A stretch of DNA of 64,000 nt, taken from contig NZ_BAOS01000010.1 of NCBI RefSeq assembly GCF_002443295.1, positions 1 to 64,000 on the forward strand, given 5' to 3'. The notes beneath the pieces were generated by a model, which had not been told where the DNA came from, made no database searches, and saw only the letters and a program-made list of their open reading frames with translations. The number at the start of each line of letters is the position of its first letter. Position 1 is the stretch's first letter. Of the stretch, positions 25,995-37,219 are shown one piece after another. The position numbers and the translations under genes were made by a program. The DNA comes from Candidatus Scalindua japonica (GTDB taxonomy: Bacteria > Planctomycetota > Brocadiia > Brocadiales > Scalinduaceae).

Positions 25995-28900
25995 TTATTT
26001 GATTTCAACAAATTTGCCATCATCTACCAAGACATTCATAATATTCGTACTCACTTTTTCAAAAGAACTAATAATCGTATCAACCTTGCTATTACCAGTA
26101 AGCTCTAAAATTCCTTTTTCAAAATCATCTTCAGAATAATTGATAAGGTGTTTGACCCCCATATCCTTTAAATAATCCAGTTTTTCCTGTGAATCAACAG
26201 AAATATAAATATCAGCTTCTTTTAACAATGCCAGATGAACAGCCATGAGCCCCGTATTGACTGAGGAAGTAAGAATTAAGATCTTTTCCCCTGGTTGTAT
26301 TTCAGTATGTTCAAAAGCATAATATATTGAAAGAAAATCAACAGGCAATGTACACGCTTCCTCAAAAGTGATGTTTTCAGGCTTTTTAATAACCATACCC
26401 TCATCAACATTTGCAATAGAACTTTGCCCGTCCAGAATTTTACTTGTTAGACCTATCACCGCATCTTTAGTTTTAACCCTGGTTACATCTCTACCTGTCT
26501 TTATAACTGTCCCTGATATTCCAAAACCTGTAGTAAGAGGATAATCAGGCATATTATTATCAGGATATAAATCTTTCACATGTATATCCCCAGAATTTAA
26601 TGATAATGATTTTACAAGTATCTGCACTTCCCGATCGGAAGGATCAAAAGGAGAAAATCGATTTCTTTGCCATTTTCGATTGAAGCGATGAGAGGTATGA
26701 CGCTTTTCCTGAGCAACAGTTATTTCTTCTCTCTGAGACCCTACATCCGCTTCTTCTAAAACAGGCACATTCTCCTGTAAGAATAAAGTCAAAGTAGATT
26801 CATGTTTTTGAGTAATATACTGTAGTAGCTGGTCTACATTATTGTAATCAAACAAGATTGTTGTTTGCAAGGTAATATTACATCGTTTGCTGATTAAATT
26901 TACTAAATTTACCGCTATAATAGAATCTACTCCATATTCTGCAAAACTTTGATCATCCTGGATTTGTCCCTCTTCCATTTTTAACGCTTTTGCTATACTC
27001 TCTCGAATGACCATCCTCACATGGTCCTCAATCATTTGACCGGTCACATCAGCTCCTTTGCTCAGTACTTTTGTTTTCTGTAAGTTGAGATGCTTATTTT
27101 GAGTTATAGATGGTTGTTTCACGGGCGTTTCTCTCAGTTTAAGCGGCCTCTTTTGTCTAACGACCCCATCACTTTCAGCAATAATAATTTGCTGACCCAA
27201 ATCATGTTTCTCTCTAGCCGGAAACATGACCGACTGAAACCCTTCACTTTCCAATACTGATTGCCACGATTCTGAAGATAATACAGGACATCCTGGAATG
27301 CGTAGCATTGGATCTTCGTACAACCACCATCCCTCTAATAGACCAAATGTCAGGTGACTAAACAAGGTATTGCGACTCAACTCATTTAATAGAAGCAAAC
27401 CATTGGTCTTTAAAGCGGCTTTGGCGTTACGTAAAGTTTGTCTAATATTTTTGGTTGCATGTAAAACATTGGTAGCAACAGCTATATCATAGCCGCCTGC
27501 ACTAATGTCTTGTTTAGCAATAGGCGCTTCCACATCAAATATTTTATAGGCCAAATAGGGGTTCTTTTGGCCATACTCTTTTTCCGCATACATTAAAAAA
27601 GCTTTGGAGATGTCCGTATAACAATATTCTTGAATATGTTCCTTAAAGAACTGAAGTTTTGGAAAGATCATGGTGCTGGTCCCTCCAGTGCCAGCACCAA
27701 TTTCCAGAATTCGGATTTGTGCAGATGAATCCTGTCTAAGGCGCTCTTGAATATAAGTAACCGCAATATCAGCAAGCGCTCCATTAAAGTAATCTGCAAC
27801 CGGGTTGTATTTGTATATCCCTTCGACCAATTCCATGGAAGAATTTGGAAATAGGATGTCCGTGGCAAGTCGTTTACCAGTAAGAATTTCCGGCAAAGCT
27901 CGCAGTGTCGCCTCTACTAAAACCGCCATGGCTTTCATGTTGGGATCATCGATCCAAAGACCCTTTTTCAGATCCCACTCTGTCCATACGGCATTTACAT
28001 CCATGGGAGTCGTATCGACCACAGTGCATGACTCTCTATCAAGCTTGAGATAATTTTTTCTCGCCAAAATCGCTATACTTTCTTCAAGCCACCTATTATA
28101 AAAATCACGCATGCCACCTTTTGTGTTAAGGTCAGCTATTGGTGAGTTTTTTTGCTCAAACAACCCTGTGGACAGCAATTGAGCCCATAACAGTCTGCTA
28201 AGAAGCGTGTCCATCTCCTTCGTTTGCAAAGTAACTTTTGATTTAATTTGTTGTACTTGTACGTCTTGTTTTGGAATAGGTTTCTGCATATTCTGAATAT
28301 TTGAGAGAAGCTTTTCTGGATAGAGGGTGATATGTTCTTCTGGATTCATGCCTTCCATAACCAGAGGTCCCAAAGTTTTCAAAAGCGCAATTTGGTCCAC
28401 AGGTCCGGCAAGTAGTGTTTCCAAAGCTTCCATGGCTTCTGGGGGCTCAATGGAACCAATGCCTTCACGGGCCATTCGATCATGATAAACTTTAGAAGCA
28501 ACAATCCCGATACTTCCCCAATATCCCCAGTTAATTATTTTTACAGCACATGGCCATTTTCTGGAGAGTTGGTGCGCAAAAGCATCTTTGAATGTACAAC
28601 CAGAAGCATAGTTGCTTTGTCCCGGATTTTTTAAAAACCCAATCATGGAAGAAAAAAAGAGTACAAAATCCAGGGGTTCCTTTTGAAAAACCTGAGCTAT
28701 ACGTACACTCACATCAACCTTAGCCGACAGACCTGCTTGGAACCGTTCTTCTTCCATATTTGCCAGGCTTTGGTCCAACAAGACAATCGCCGAATGAATT
28801 ACTCCATGAATCTGTGAAAATCTCTGTTTAATTTCTCCATACGCTTGCTGTAGCGCTTTAAGATCGGTCGCGTCCGCTGCAATGTAATGAGGAACGGGAC

Positions 28901-31900
28901 CCAAGACAGCCAGCTTATCCAATTTGGATTGAATAGTTGCATCCTTCTGTCGTCGGCCAATCCAAATTACCCGTGCTTGATAGGTGCGTATCATATATTC
29001 ACTCCAAGCTTCTCCAATCCCACCGGCACCTCCTACCACTACGTACACGCCTCCACTCTTATACAATGTTTGATCCAATGAGTCGCAATGGAATGAAATC
29101 AACTGTTGCCGATACCACTCTCCACCCCGATAGATCCAGGCATTCCCCTGAGGGTCTGCAGGAAGAGAAAAAATGTCAGTGAGCGGCCAATTACAACCGC
29201 CTTCCAGATCAAAAAGCCGTACCTTCCAATTTGGGTACTCTTTTGCCATGGAACCAATCAACCCATGGATACTGGCATGGGCAGGATCCACCAAATCGTT
29301 CTTATGGACAGGTTGGGTCTGTATGGTGAAAAAACTACAGCCTAAATCCTTTGTCCCATAACCTGCGAGAAGCAGTGCCTTAACCATTCGGAAACATAGG
29401 AGAACACCCTGGCCCTGCTCTTCAATTAAGGTTTCTTCTGTCAGGGATTCCAAAGAATTATGAGGAGCAATCCACAGAATATGATCGATGGTACTATAGA
29501 CTGCTAGCTTTTTAGCTATTGTATCTATGCTATCCTTGAAATGAATTTCCAATAAACGCGCTTGGGGACAATATTGCCTGATAGCACTCCTGTTCTTTTT
29601 ATTTCCGCCAACTATCACAACCTTATCTGTTGATGATAGGAAAGCCTGCCCCTTCTCTACTGAGACTACATCCCATACGGGTGTCAGCATGATGGAACCA
29701 ACTAGTGGTCCGGTGTACGTTTCGGTGGAGGCTGCTTTTGACACATCATTGGTTTGAAAATCTCCTTCAAGCACTCTCGATGAAAATTCTTTCATCCGCA
29801 CACAAACCTTCCCGGCTTCATCACATAAATCTATATAGAGTTTCTGTACCTTATCTCCTGTTGCGCTACCGTCACTGTATCGAATCAATGCCCACATCGT
29901 GGACGTGCAACTGCTAAAAATTTCAAGCTCTTTCAAAGCAAAGGGCAGAGCTAGTTTAAGGCTATCCTTGATGCCAGGTGAATTCCCGGGACCGTTCATT
30001 AAACCTATCGACGCCTGCAAGGCGCAGTCCATCAAACTGGGATGCAGGACAAATTGGTCCGCCGTGTCAGAGACTTCGGATGGCAAAAACAACTTTGCCA
30101 ATACCTTATTATGGCCCACATATACCACTTCAATCCCCTGGTGTCCAGGACCATAGTCGATCCCCATTGCCCTGAAAGTTTTATAGCATTGGCTTGAAGA
30201 AAGGGTTCTCTGGCTGCACTCAGCCCGCAGGGAATTGAGGTCCAATGTAGTAACTGCAGCAGCAGAATTTTTATTTTGAGTCGTTCTGTTCCTCTCAGGA
30301 TGAATTCCTTCGAAGGGCAGCACCACCTTTCCCTTACTGTGTACGACAGGCGCTTCGTCACCATTTTCAGGGACACTATAAATCTCATAGGCAACCATTC
30401 CGTCCTCTTCAGGAAAAAGCCCGATGTGGACATGGACCGGCTGTTCCCCTACAGTAACAGGTCTGGCCCATACCACGTCTTTAAGGCGGACTACCATCTG
30501 ACCTTCACCCAAATTTCCTGCCGCCCGGGTCACTGCCGCTCGTGCCATCTCCAAATAAGCCACTCCGGGTAAAACACGCCGTCCCTTCACCACATGGTCC
30601 TCCAGAAAAAACTCTTGACCAGTAAAGGTAGAGCTAAACCTTTGCTCCGAAAAGTCAGAAGTATTCTGGTGGAGCAAAGGATGCAACCTTTGAATTTCTT
30701 CTCCCCTCGCCATACTCCGCTCTCCCCTTGTCTCAGGGACCCAATACCGTTCCCTCACAAATGGGTAAGTTGGCAGACTGATTCTATTTGGTTTGACATC
30801 TCCATAGAGTTTGTTCCAATCGAAATTCAGGCCCTTGACCCAAAGATCTGACAGCTTGGAAAGTTTTCCTCGTTGAACCCATTTGTTAATGGCTTCCTGC
30901 AATTCTCCATCTGCCTCAAAAACAGCTAATGTTTCTTTATTTCGTTTAACCTGACCTCGATACATATATTCAATACCTTCCTTACCATCAATAAACCCCT
31001 CCAGCTTTTCCTCAAGTTCTTTGACAGTCCCCACAATTACCGCCAGACGCTCTTCCATCGCTTCGCGTCCAACCTGAAGAGTATAGGCTATCTCAACCAG
31101 GTGGTGGTCAGAGAATTGCTGCTCCCTGATCGCAGCCAATAATTGCACTACCTGTTCATTAAGTCGATCTTCATTTTTTGCCGATAGTACAATAATGAAG
31201 CTGTCCTGAGAGCTAATCATAATTTGTGGCTGTTCCTGATTCTCAGGAACATATTCTTCGACCACTACATGGGCATTCGCCCCTCCCGCGCCAAAGGATG
31301 ATATGCCTGCCCGTCTTGGATATTCCCTGGCTTCTCCATTGGTCCAGACTACCGGCCGTTCCCATTCAGCAAGTTTTTGTTGGACTATAAAGGGGGTACT
31401 CTCGAAATCAATATTTGGATTCAGCACCTCAGAATGTAGTGAAGGCACTAACTTACGATGTTTTAGTTGCAGCAATACTTTCGTTACACCACAAATACCA
31501 GCCGCACTCTCACAATGCCCGATATTCGACTTTGCTGATCCGATTGCACAAAACTGTTTGTCTTGCGTGTATTCCTGGAAGGCTTTATTCAAACCTGTGA
31601 TTTCTATTGGATCACCTAAGGAAGTCCCAGTGCCATGCGCTTCCATATAACTGACTGTCCTTGGATCAATCCCTGCTTCCTTAAAAGCCCGTCCAATGAC
31701 ACTGGCTTGAGCATTAGGATTAGGGACGGAATAGCCATTGGTTTTTCCACCATGATTGATCGCAGTCGCTTTGATTACTCCATAAATATGGTCCCTATCG
31801 GCAATTGCTTTAGACAGGGGTTTAAGCAACACTGCCCCAACGCCTTCTCCAGGAACATAGCCGTCTCCACCTTGCCCAAAGCTCTCACACTTCCCTTTAC

Positions 31901-34900
31901 TGGAAGCAAACTTGCTCTGCCCCAACAGGAGATATTTGTTGGGATGAATGGAGAGATTCACACCTCCTGCAATCGCAAACTGGCAGTCTCCTTGCTTTAA
32001 GCTTTGACATGCCAGATGAATCGTGGTCAGAGAGGAAGAACACATGGTATCTACAGCCATGCTGGGACCATGAAAATTACAAAAATAGGAGACCCGGTTT
32101 GCAATCGATGATGGGATCCCTGAAAGGGCGATTGGCCTGCCTTGAATTGTTGCTTCTGCTCCGTAAAGTTGGTACTCTTCGTACATCACCCCTGCATATA
32201 TACCTACATTACCTCTCAAACCAAAGCTTTTGTACATGCCTAGAGCTTCTCGGGTATATCCAGCATCTTCTAAGGTTTCAAAGACACATTCCAGGAATAA
32301 ACGCTCCTGGGGGTCCATAATTTCTGCTTCCCGTGGTGAAATATTGAAAAACAGAGGATCAAATTGGTCCACACCTTCCAAAAACCCCCCCCACTTACTG
32401 TAAGTTTTTCCCGATTTGTTCTTATCTTCATCAAAGTACAGGTTATGGTCCCAACGGTCTTTTGGGACTTCGGTGATACAATCCTTGCCATCTCGTAGAT
32501 TTTTCCAAAACTCGTTAATATTTCTCGCACCCGGATAGCGTCCCGAAAGGCCAATGATTGCAATATCTAAAGCATTGGTTGCTTTTTCTTCATGAGATGG
32601 TGCACGAATGGACGCGAAACGTGGCCGTCTGCGAGTAGTGAGGGCCGATGTTACAGAATTGTTCTCAGTTACCGAATCATTATATTTGGTAGTGGCTGTT
32701 TCTGAATTTCCCTCCATTCCCAGTAATGCTGCCAGTTTCGCAGGGTATGATTCAACGAAATATCTACTTAGTTCCTTTATGTTTTGATATTCAAAAAATA
32801 ATGTTTTCGATAAAGACCCAAACGTTTTTTCCAATTGGATGGTCAGTTTCATTACCATAATAGAATCGATCCCGTATTTTTCCATCGGTGCTTCCATTTC
32901 GAACCGATGTGCGGGTAGCTTGATGACGGAAGAAAGTAAATTTACTAAGTAGTTGGCCGTTTTTTCCTGGAGCAATTCCTGTTCAATTGCCGGAACGGAC
33001 TTGTTTTCCTCAAGTGTTTCTGAATCTTCTGTTCGGAAAGATTGATCAAGGAGTGTTGCACGGAGTCGTTCTAGCTCCCCTTCCATCACCATCACTTGAG
33101 ACAGACCTGATGCCAAACCTTGATACAAGGCCTGGACACCAACTCTGGTATCCATAGCAATCAACCCTATACTTTGCTTCATCATTTTCTCAGTTGTTTC
33201 ATCGACTTGCATCCCACCCTCTTTCCAAAGGGGCCAATTAATGGATAACGTTAGACCATGGCGCTGTTTTGAGGCAACCAGGTGGTTACGATATTTAGCA
33301 TATGCATCCATAAAAGCGTTGGCAGTCGCGTAATCGGCTTGCCCTGGATTACCCATAACTCCCACACCAGAAGAAAAGCAGATAAAAAAGTCCAGCGGTA
33401 AATTTTTGCTTGCTCGATCTAGATTTGTAAGGCCTGTAACCTTGGGTGCCAGAACTACCTGCAATTCGTCACTAGTTTTTTTCAGGATGAAGTTGTTTCG
33501 AATGACACCTGCACTATGAATGATCCCATGAAGGTTTCCAAAATCCTCCCGAATCCTTTGGATTAACCCCGCAACCGCGTTCTTTTGGGTCACATCTACC
33601 TGTTTGTATTCTATCCTGGCGCCTGAAACTTCCAATGCTTTAAGCCTGGCCTGTTTATCCTCATCCAAAGGAGATCGTCCAGTAAGGACCAGAGTTGCAT
33701 CCTTGACCTTTTGTATAATTTCCCTGGCAAAAATGATCCCCAAACCTCCCACGCCACCCGTGATCAGATAGATACCATGATCTTTCCATGGGACCTTTTC
33801 TCCGGGAAAAGCTTCAACTTCTCCCCATGTGGCAACAAGACGTTTGCCACCTTGATAGCAAATCTGCTTATCCACATGTCGCCGGCTGTTCTCCTTCAAT
33901 TTCTCTATGATTCCTTCACAAACTTCTCTTGGACTCACTCCAACCAGCTGTCCAATAATTGTTGGGTTCTCCAACCGGGCAGTTCTCAAAAGACCAGAAA
34001 GGCCGGAAAAAAGTTGCTGCTCCTCCTGGATAGTAAACACAATCTGAACCAAAACATTCACTTTATGTTTTGCGCTAATGATCCTTTTGATTTCCTCAAA
34101 CACTATGACAGCATAAGATTGGAACCGTTCCTCAATACCTTTCTGTTTGGATTGCAAGGCAAGACAACGCACCCCATTAATTTGAGTTTCGATGCTTGCC
34201 TTAAGACTATCACCCATTTCACAAAGTATAACCAGATGTTCTGAAAGTGCAGGTGCTGTAGCTTCTTCAGGGACAGTTTGTTCTTTCCAGCATGGTTTGA
34301 GTATCAAAGTTCCGACAGTTGCAGTGGTGTGTCCTGGGCCTATTGAATGAGTACCACCATCACTGATTTCTCCTGTCAGCACTCTCAACGAAAACCCTTT
34401 CATCCGCACACAAATTACCCCATTATCATCACACAAATCAATATCGAGTTTCTGCGCCTTATTTCCTATCACCGTGTCTTCACTTGGCCTGAGTAGTGCC
34501 CACATTGCGGAAGTGCAGCTATCGAGAATTTCAAGCTCTTGAAGAGCAAAGGGAAGAGTCGGTTTGAGGGAGGAATCACGGACATCCGCAAGGAACGCCC
34601 CAACCAGATCATCAGTGTCAATCATCAAGCCGATCGAAGCCTGCAGAGCTGAATCAATCAAACTGGGATGCAGAACGAATTGTTCCTGAGTATCTAAAAC
34701 GGAGATAGGCAAAGACAGCTTTGCCAGTACTGAATCACTGCCCACAAATACCTCTTCAATTCCCTGGTGCCCTGGGCCATAGTCCATTCCCATCGACCTG
34801 AAGGCTTCGTAACATTGACTAGCAGAAAGACTGCGTTGACTGCACTCAGCCTGCAAGACCTTGAGGTCTAATTTTGGGGTTTCTTTAACAGCACTGAACA

Positions 34901-37199
34901 CAGCAGTGCCCTGACTGTATATGACAGGCATTGCATCGGCCGCACCAGACTGACTGTAAATTTCGTATGTAATCTCTCCGTTCTCTTCAGGATAAAGACC
35001 GATATGTACCTGGAACGGCTGACCCCCTACAGTAACAGGCCTGGCCCAAACTACGTTTTTGAGGAGAATACCAACCTGGCCTTCTTCCAAAACTCCTGCT
35101 GCCTGCTTCACTGCCACTCGCGCCATCTCAAGACAAGCCACACCAGGCAAGACCCTATGTCCTCTCACAACATGGTCCACCAAGAAAAATTCCTGGCCTG
35201 TAAAGGTCGAACTGAACCTCTGTCCCGATAAGTCGGATGTGTTTAGATGCAGTAAAGGGTGAATAACTTCCAATCCCACTCGTCCACCCCCAGCGCTCTG
35301 CACTCCGAACTCTGTATTTTCTAACCAGCATCTCTCTCTCGCAAATGGATATGTAGGAAGAGGGACCCGTCTGCAATCTTTATTTTTATAAATCCCTCTC
35401 CAATCAATTTCAGACCCACTTACCCAGAAAGCTACTATCTTGGAGATTTTTTGTGCATTAAAAAGCTGTATAATAAATTCTTTCTCTTCCTTAGATTGTC
35501 CAATTTTGCATTCCTTATTTTTGTTGGTATTAATGTTCCCTCTATACAAACCTTCAATATTCTCTTTGTTGTTTATATATTCATCTAACTTTTGAATCAG
35601 CTCTTCTTTTGATTTAACAATCACCGCTAAACGCTCTTCAAAATCTTGCCTACCCACTTGGAGGGTATATGCAATGTCTTGAAGCGTTGGTTTATCTACG
35701 GAGTCATCCAGAATATTGTCTTGTTGCCCATCTAATTTATATTCATTTTCTTTAGTAATAATTTTAAGATGACTTATTAAACTTTTGGCATACTCTTTAA
35801 GTCGTTCTTCATTCCTGGCTGAAAGAAGTATTGTTTCTGTAGAATCGATTTTGGAATTATAAGATAATGTTTTTGTCCTACTCTCTTTGAATTCTTCGAC
35901 AATAACATGTGCATTAGTCCCTCCAATGCCAAAGGAACTGACTCCTGCCCTGCGGGCAGTATTGTCGGATTGCCATTTGGAAAGTTTGGTATTTACATAA
36001 AAAGGACTGTTCTCAAAATCAATTTTTGGATTAGGATGTTCAAAGTTAAGGCTGGGCGGCAGCAATTTGTGCTTGAGAGCTAAGACGGTCTTGATTAAAC
36101 TTGCCACGCCAGCAGCTTGTTCTAAATGACCTATATTTGTTTTTACCGAACCAATGGCACAGAACCCCTTTTTCTTTGTAGTGGACCTAAAGACTTGTTT
36201 AAGACTCTTGATTTCAATAGGATCGCCCAGCTCTGTTCCGGTCCCATGTGCCTCTATATAAGTGACTGTCTCAGGCTCAATATCGGCTACAGCAAGAGAT
36301 TCGGTAATCACAGATTCCTGGCCTTTCCCGCTAGGTGCAGTAAAGCCAACCTTAAACGACCCGTCGTTATTAATCGCCGAACCTTTTATGACCGCATGAA
36401 TGTAATCTCCGTCTTCAAGGGCGTTCACCAGTCGTTTTAAAACAACAATACCCACACCATTGCTAAAAGCAGTTCCGCGTGCTTTTGCATCAAAAGCTCT
36501 ACAATGCCCATCAGGAGAAAAAACCATACCCTCTTGATAGTAATAGCCGACTCTTTGTGGAATAGATATTCTAACACCGCCGGCTAATGCCATGTCACAT
36601 TCGAGGTTTCGCAAGCTTTCGCAGGCCATATGAACGGCAACCAATGAACTGGAGCAGGCAGTTTGGATTGTAACGCTTGGACCTGTCAGGTTTAATTTGT
36701 AAGAAACACGGGAAGCCAAATAGTCTTTGTCGTTTCCAATCAACGCTTGAAAAACCTCCAATGATTTATCTAATTCAGGCCTTGGGACAAAGTTTTTCAA
36801 ATAAGTATTTATACTCCCACCGGCATAAACTCCAATCGGACCTTCATTACTCATAGAATCATAGCCAGAATTTTCTAACGCTTCCCAGGCACACTCCAGG
36901 AAAAGGCGTTGTTGTGGGTCAATGATTTCGGCCTCACCAGGCGAGTAATTAAAAAAAGAGGCGTCAAATAACTCTATATCTTCCAGCACAAAACCAGCTT
37001 TCACATAAGCAGGGTCGCTTAATGCTGCAAGGTCTACTCCAGTTGATTTCAGCTCTTGATCAGAAAATAATGATATTGATTCCGTGCCGTTTCGCAGATT
37101 TTGCCAAAATTCATCAACATTTTTTGCACCTGGAAAACGACAGCTCATCCCAATAATAGCGATGCCATCGATATTATCAAATCTATCTGAATCACTCAT
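25995..37199 (-). CDS. PKS1: KS-DH-KR-ACP-KS-DH-KR-MT-ACP with truncated enoylreductase-like tail
   Basis: The protein is 3,734 aa; ATG is preceded by AAGGGG. Module 1: KS (about 10-440; QTACSSSL, HGTGT, NIGHLEQ), DH (about 645-945; HVVRGHRVLP, HPSLIDSALQ), KR (about 1,140-1,340) and ACP (GIDSI, about 1,446). Module 2: KS (about 1,544-1,980; DTMCSSSL, HGTGT, NIGHCES), DH (about 2,170-2,480), KR (about 2,715-2,920; GGAGGIG, FFSSMIG, NYASG), a C-methyltransferase (about 3,010-3,320; SAM loop LEIGAGTGGT) and ACP (GVDSI, about 3,426). After the ACP a medium-chain-reductase-like ER segment (about 3,525-3,734) stops at KFVEIK, lacking its usual C-terminal third. Its nucleotide loop reads SSVNTGLM instead of a GGVG form, so it is probably inactive. 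No AT domain is present. It should accept the thiazolyl starter from the NRPS. Confidence 0.93.
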   Translation of the reverse strand: MSDSDRFDNIDGIAIIGMSCRFPGAKNVDEFWQNLRNGTESISLFSDQELKSTGVDLAALSDPAYVKAGFVLEDIELFDASFFNYSPGEAEIIDPQQRLFLECAWEALENSGYDSMSNEGPIGVYAGGSINTYLKNFVPRPELDKSLEVFQALIGNDKDYLASRVSYKLNLTGPSVTIQTACSSSLVAVHMACESLRNLECDMALAGGVRISIPQRVGYYYQEGMVFSPDGHCRAFDAKARGTAFSNGVGIVVLKRLVNALEDGDYIHAVIKGSAINNDGSFKVGFTAPSGKGQESVITESLAVADIEPETVTYIEAHGTGTELGDPIEIKSLKQVFRSTTKKKGFCAIGSVKTNIGHLEQAAGVASLIKTVLALKHKLLPPSLNFEHPNPKIDFENSPFYVNTKLSKWQSDNTARRAGVSSFGIGGTNAHVIVEEFKESRTKTLSYNSKIDSTETILLSARNEERLKEYAKSLISHLKIITKENEYKLDGQQDNILDDSVDKPTLQDIAYTLQVGRQDFEERLAVIVKSKEELIQKLDEYINNKENIEGLYRGNINTNKNKECKIGQSKEEKEFIIQLFNAQKISKIVAFWVSGSEIDWRGIYKNKDCRRVPLPTYPFARERCWLENTEFGVQSAGGGRVGLEVIHPLLHLNTSDLSGQRFSSTFTGQEFFLVDHVVRGHRVLPGVACLEMARVAVKQAAGVLEEGQVGILLKNVVWARPVTVGGQPFQVHIGLYPEENGEITYEIYSQSGAADAMPVIYSQGTAVFSAVKETPKLDLKVLQAECSQRSLSASQCYEAFRSMGMDYGPGHQGIEEVFVGSDSVLAKLSLPISVLDTQEQFVLHPSLIDSALQASIGLMIDTDDLVGAFLADVRDSSLKPTLPFALQELEILDSCTSAMWALLRPSEDTVIGNKAQKLDIDLCDDNGVICVRMKGFSLRVLTGEISDGGTHSIGPGHTTATVGTLILKPCWKEQTVPEEATAPALSEHLVILCEMGDSLKASIETQINGVRCLALQSKQKGIEERFQSYAVIVFEEIKRIISAKHKVNVLVQIVFTIQEEQQLFSGLSGLLRTARLENPTIIGQLVGVSPREVCEGIIEKLKENSRRHVDKQICYQGGKRLVATWGEVEAFPGEKVPWKDHGIYLITGGVGGLGIIFAREIIQKVKDATLVLTGRSPLDEDKQARLKALEVSGARIEYKQVDVTQKNAVAGLIQRIREDFGNLHGIIHSAGVIRNNFILKKTSDELQVVLAPKVTGLTNLDRASKNLPLDFFICFSSGVGVMGNPGQADYATANAFMDAYAKYRNHLVASKQRHGLTLSINWPLWKEGGMQVDETTEKMMKQSIGLIAMDTRVGVQALYQGLASGLSQVMVMEGELERLRATLLDQSFRTEDSETLEENKSVPAIEQELLQEKTANYLVNLLSSVIKLPAHRFEMEAPMEKYGIDSIMVMKLTIQLEKTFGSLSKTLFFEYQNIKELSRYFVESYPAKLAALLGMEGNSETATTKYNDSVTENNSVTSALTTRRRPRFASIRAPSHEEKATNALDIAIIGLSGRYPGARNINEFWKNLRDGKDCITEVPKDRWDHNLYFDEDKNKSGKTYSKWGGFLEGVDQFDPLFFNISPREAEIMDPQERLFLECVFETLEDAGYTREALGMYKSFGLRGNVGIYAGVMYEEYQLYGAEATIQGRPIALSGIPSSIANRVSYFCNFHGPSMAVDTMCSSSLTTIHLACQSLKQGDCQFAIAGGVNLSIHPNKYLLLGQSKFASSKGKCESFGQGGDGYVPGEGVGAVLLKPLSKAIADRDHIYGVIKATAINHGGKTNGYSVPNPNAQASVIGRAFKEAGIDPRTVSYMEAHGTGTSLGDPIEITGLNKAFQEYTQDKQFCAIGSAKSNIGHCESAAGICGVTKVLLQLKHRKLVPSLHSEVLNPNIDFESTPFIVQQKLAEWERPVVWTNGEAREYPRRAGISSFGAGGANAHVVVEEYVPENQEQPQIMISSQDSFIIVLSAKNEDRLNEQVVQLLAAIREQQFSDHHLVEIAYTLQVGREAMEERLAVIVGTVKELEEKLEGFIDGKEGIEYMYRGQVKRNKETLAVFEADGELQEAINKWVQRGKLSKLSDLWVKGLNFDWNKLYGDVKPNRISLPTYPFVRERYWVPETRGERSMARGEEIQRLHPLLHQNTSDFSEQRFSSTFTGQEFFLEDHVVKGRRVLPGVAYLEMARAAVTRAAGNLGEGQMVVRLKDVVWARPVTVGEQPVHVHIGLFPEEDGMVAYEIYSVPENGDEAPVVHSKGKVVLPFEGIHPERNRTTQNKNSAAAVTTLDLNSLRAECSQRTLSSSQCYKTFRAMGIDYGPGHQGIEVVYVGHNKVLAKLFLPSEVSDTADQFVLHPSLMDCALQASIGLMNGPGNSPGIKDSLKLALPFALKELEIFSSCTSTMWALIRYSDGSATGDKVQKLYIDLCDEAGKVCVRMKEFSSRVLEGDFQTNDVSKAASTETYTGPLVGSIMLTPVWDVVSVEKGQAFLSSTDKVVIVGGNKKNRSAIRQYCPQARLLEIHFKDSIDTIAKKLAVYSTIDHILWIAPHNSLESLTEETLIEEQGQGVLLCFRMVKALLLAGYGTKDLGCSFFTIQTQPVHKNDLVDPAHASIHGLIGSMAKEYPNWKVRLFDLEGGCNWPLTDIFSLPADPQGNAWIYRGGEWYRQQLISFHCDSLDQTLYKSGGVYVVVGGAGGIGEAWSEYMIRTYQARVIWIGRRQKDATIQSKLDKLAVLGPVPHYIAADATDLKALQQAYGEIKQRFSQIHGVIHSAIVLLDQSLANMEEERFQAGLSAKVDVSVRIAQVFQKEPLDFVLFFSSMIGFLKNPGQSNYASGCTFKDAFAHQLSRKWPCAVKIINWGYWGSIGIVASKVYHDRMAREGIGSIEPPEAMEALETLLAGPVDQIALLKTLGPLVMEGMNPEEHITLYPEKLLSNIQNMQKPIPKQDVQVQQIKSKVTLQTKEMDTLLSRLLWAQLLSTGLFEQKNSPIADLNTKGGMRDFYNRWLEESIAILARKNYLKLDRESCTVVDTTPMDVNAVWTEWDLKKGLWIDDPNMKAMAVLVEATLRALPEILTGKRLATDILFPNSSMELVEGIYKYNPVADYFNGALADIAVTYIQERLRQDSSAQIRILEIGAGTGGTSTMIFPKLQFFKEHIQEYCYTDISKAFLMYAEKEYGQKNPYLAYKIFDVEAPIAKQDISAGGYDIAVATNVLHATKNIRQTLRNAKAALKTNGLLLLNELSRNTLFSHLTFGLLEGWWLYEDPMLRIPGCPVLSSESWQSVLESEGFQSVMFPAREKHDLGQQIIIAESDGVVRQKRPLKLRETPVKQPSITQNKHLNLQKTKVLSKGADVTGQMIEDHVRMVIRESIAKALKMEEGQIQDDQSFAEYGVDSIIAVNLVNLISKRCNITLQTTILFDYNNVDQLLQYITQKHESTLTLFLQENVPVLEEADVGSQREEITVAQEKRHTSHRFNRKWQRNRFSPFDPSDREVQILVKSLSLNSGDIHVKDLYPDNNMPDYPLTTGFGISGTVIKTGRDVTRVKTKDAVIGLTSKILDGQSSIANVDEGMVIKKPENITFEEACTLPVDFLSIYYAFEHTEIQPGEKILILTSSVNTGLMAVHLALLKEADIYISVDSQEKLDYLKDMGVKHLINYSEDDFEKGILELTGNSKVDTIISSFEKVSTNIMNVLVDDGKFVEIK

Positions 37200-37219
37200 A
37201 CTAATCCCCTTTTGTAATT

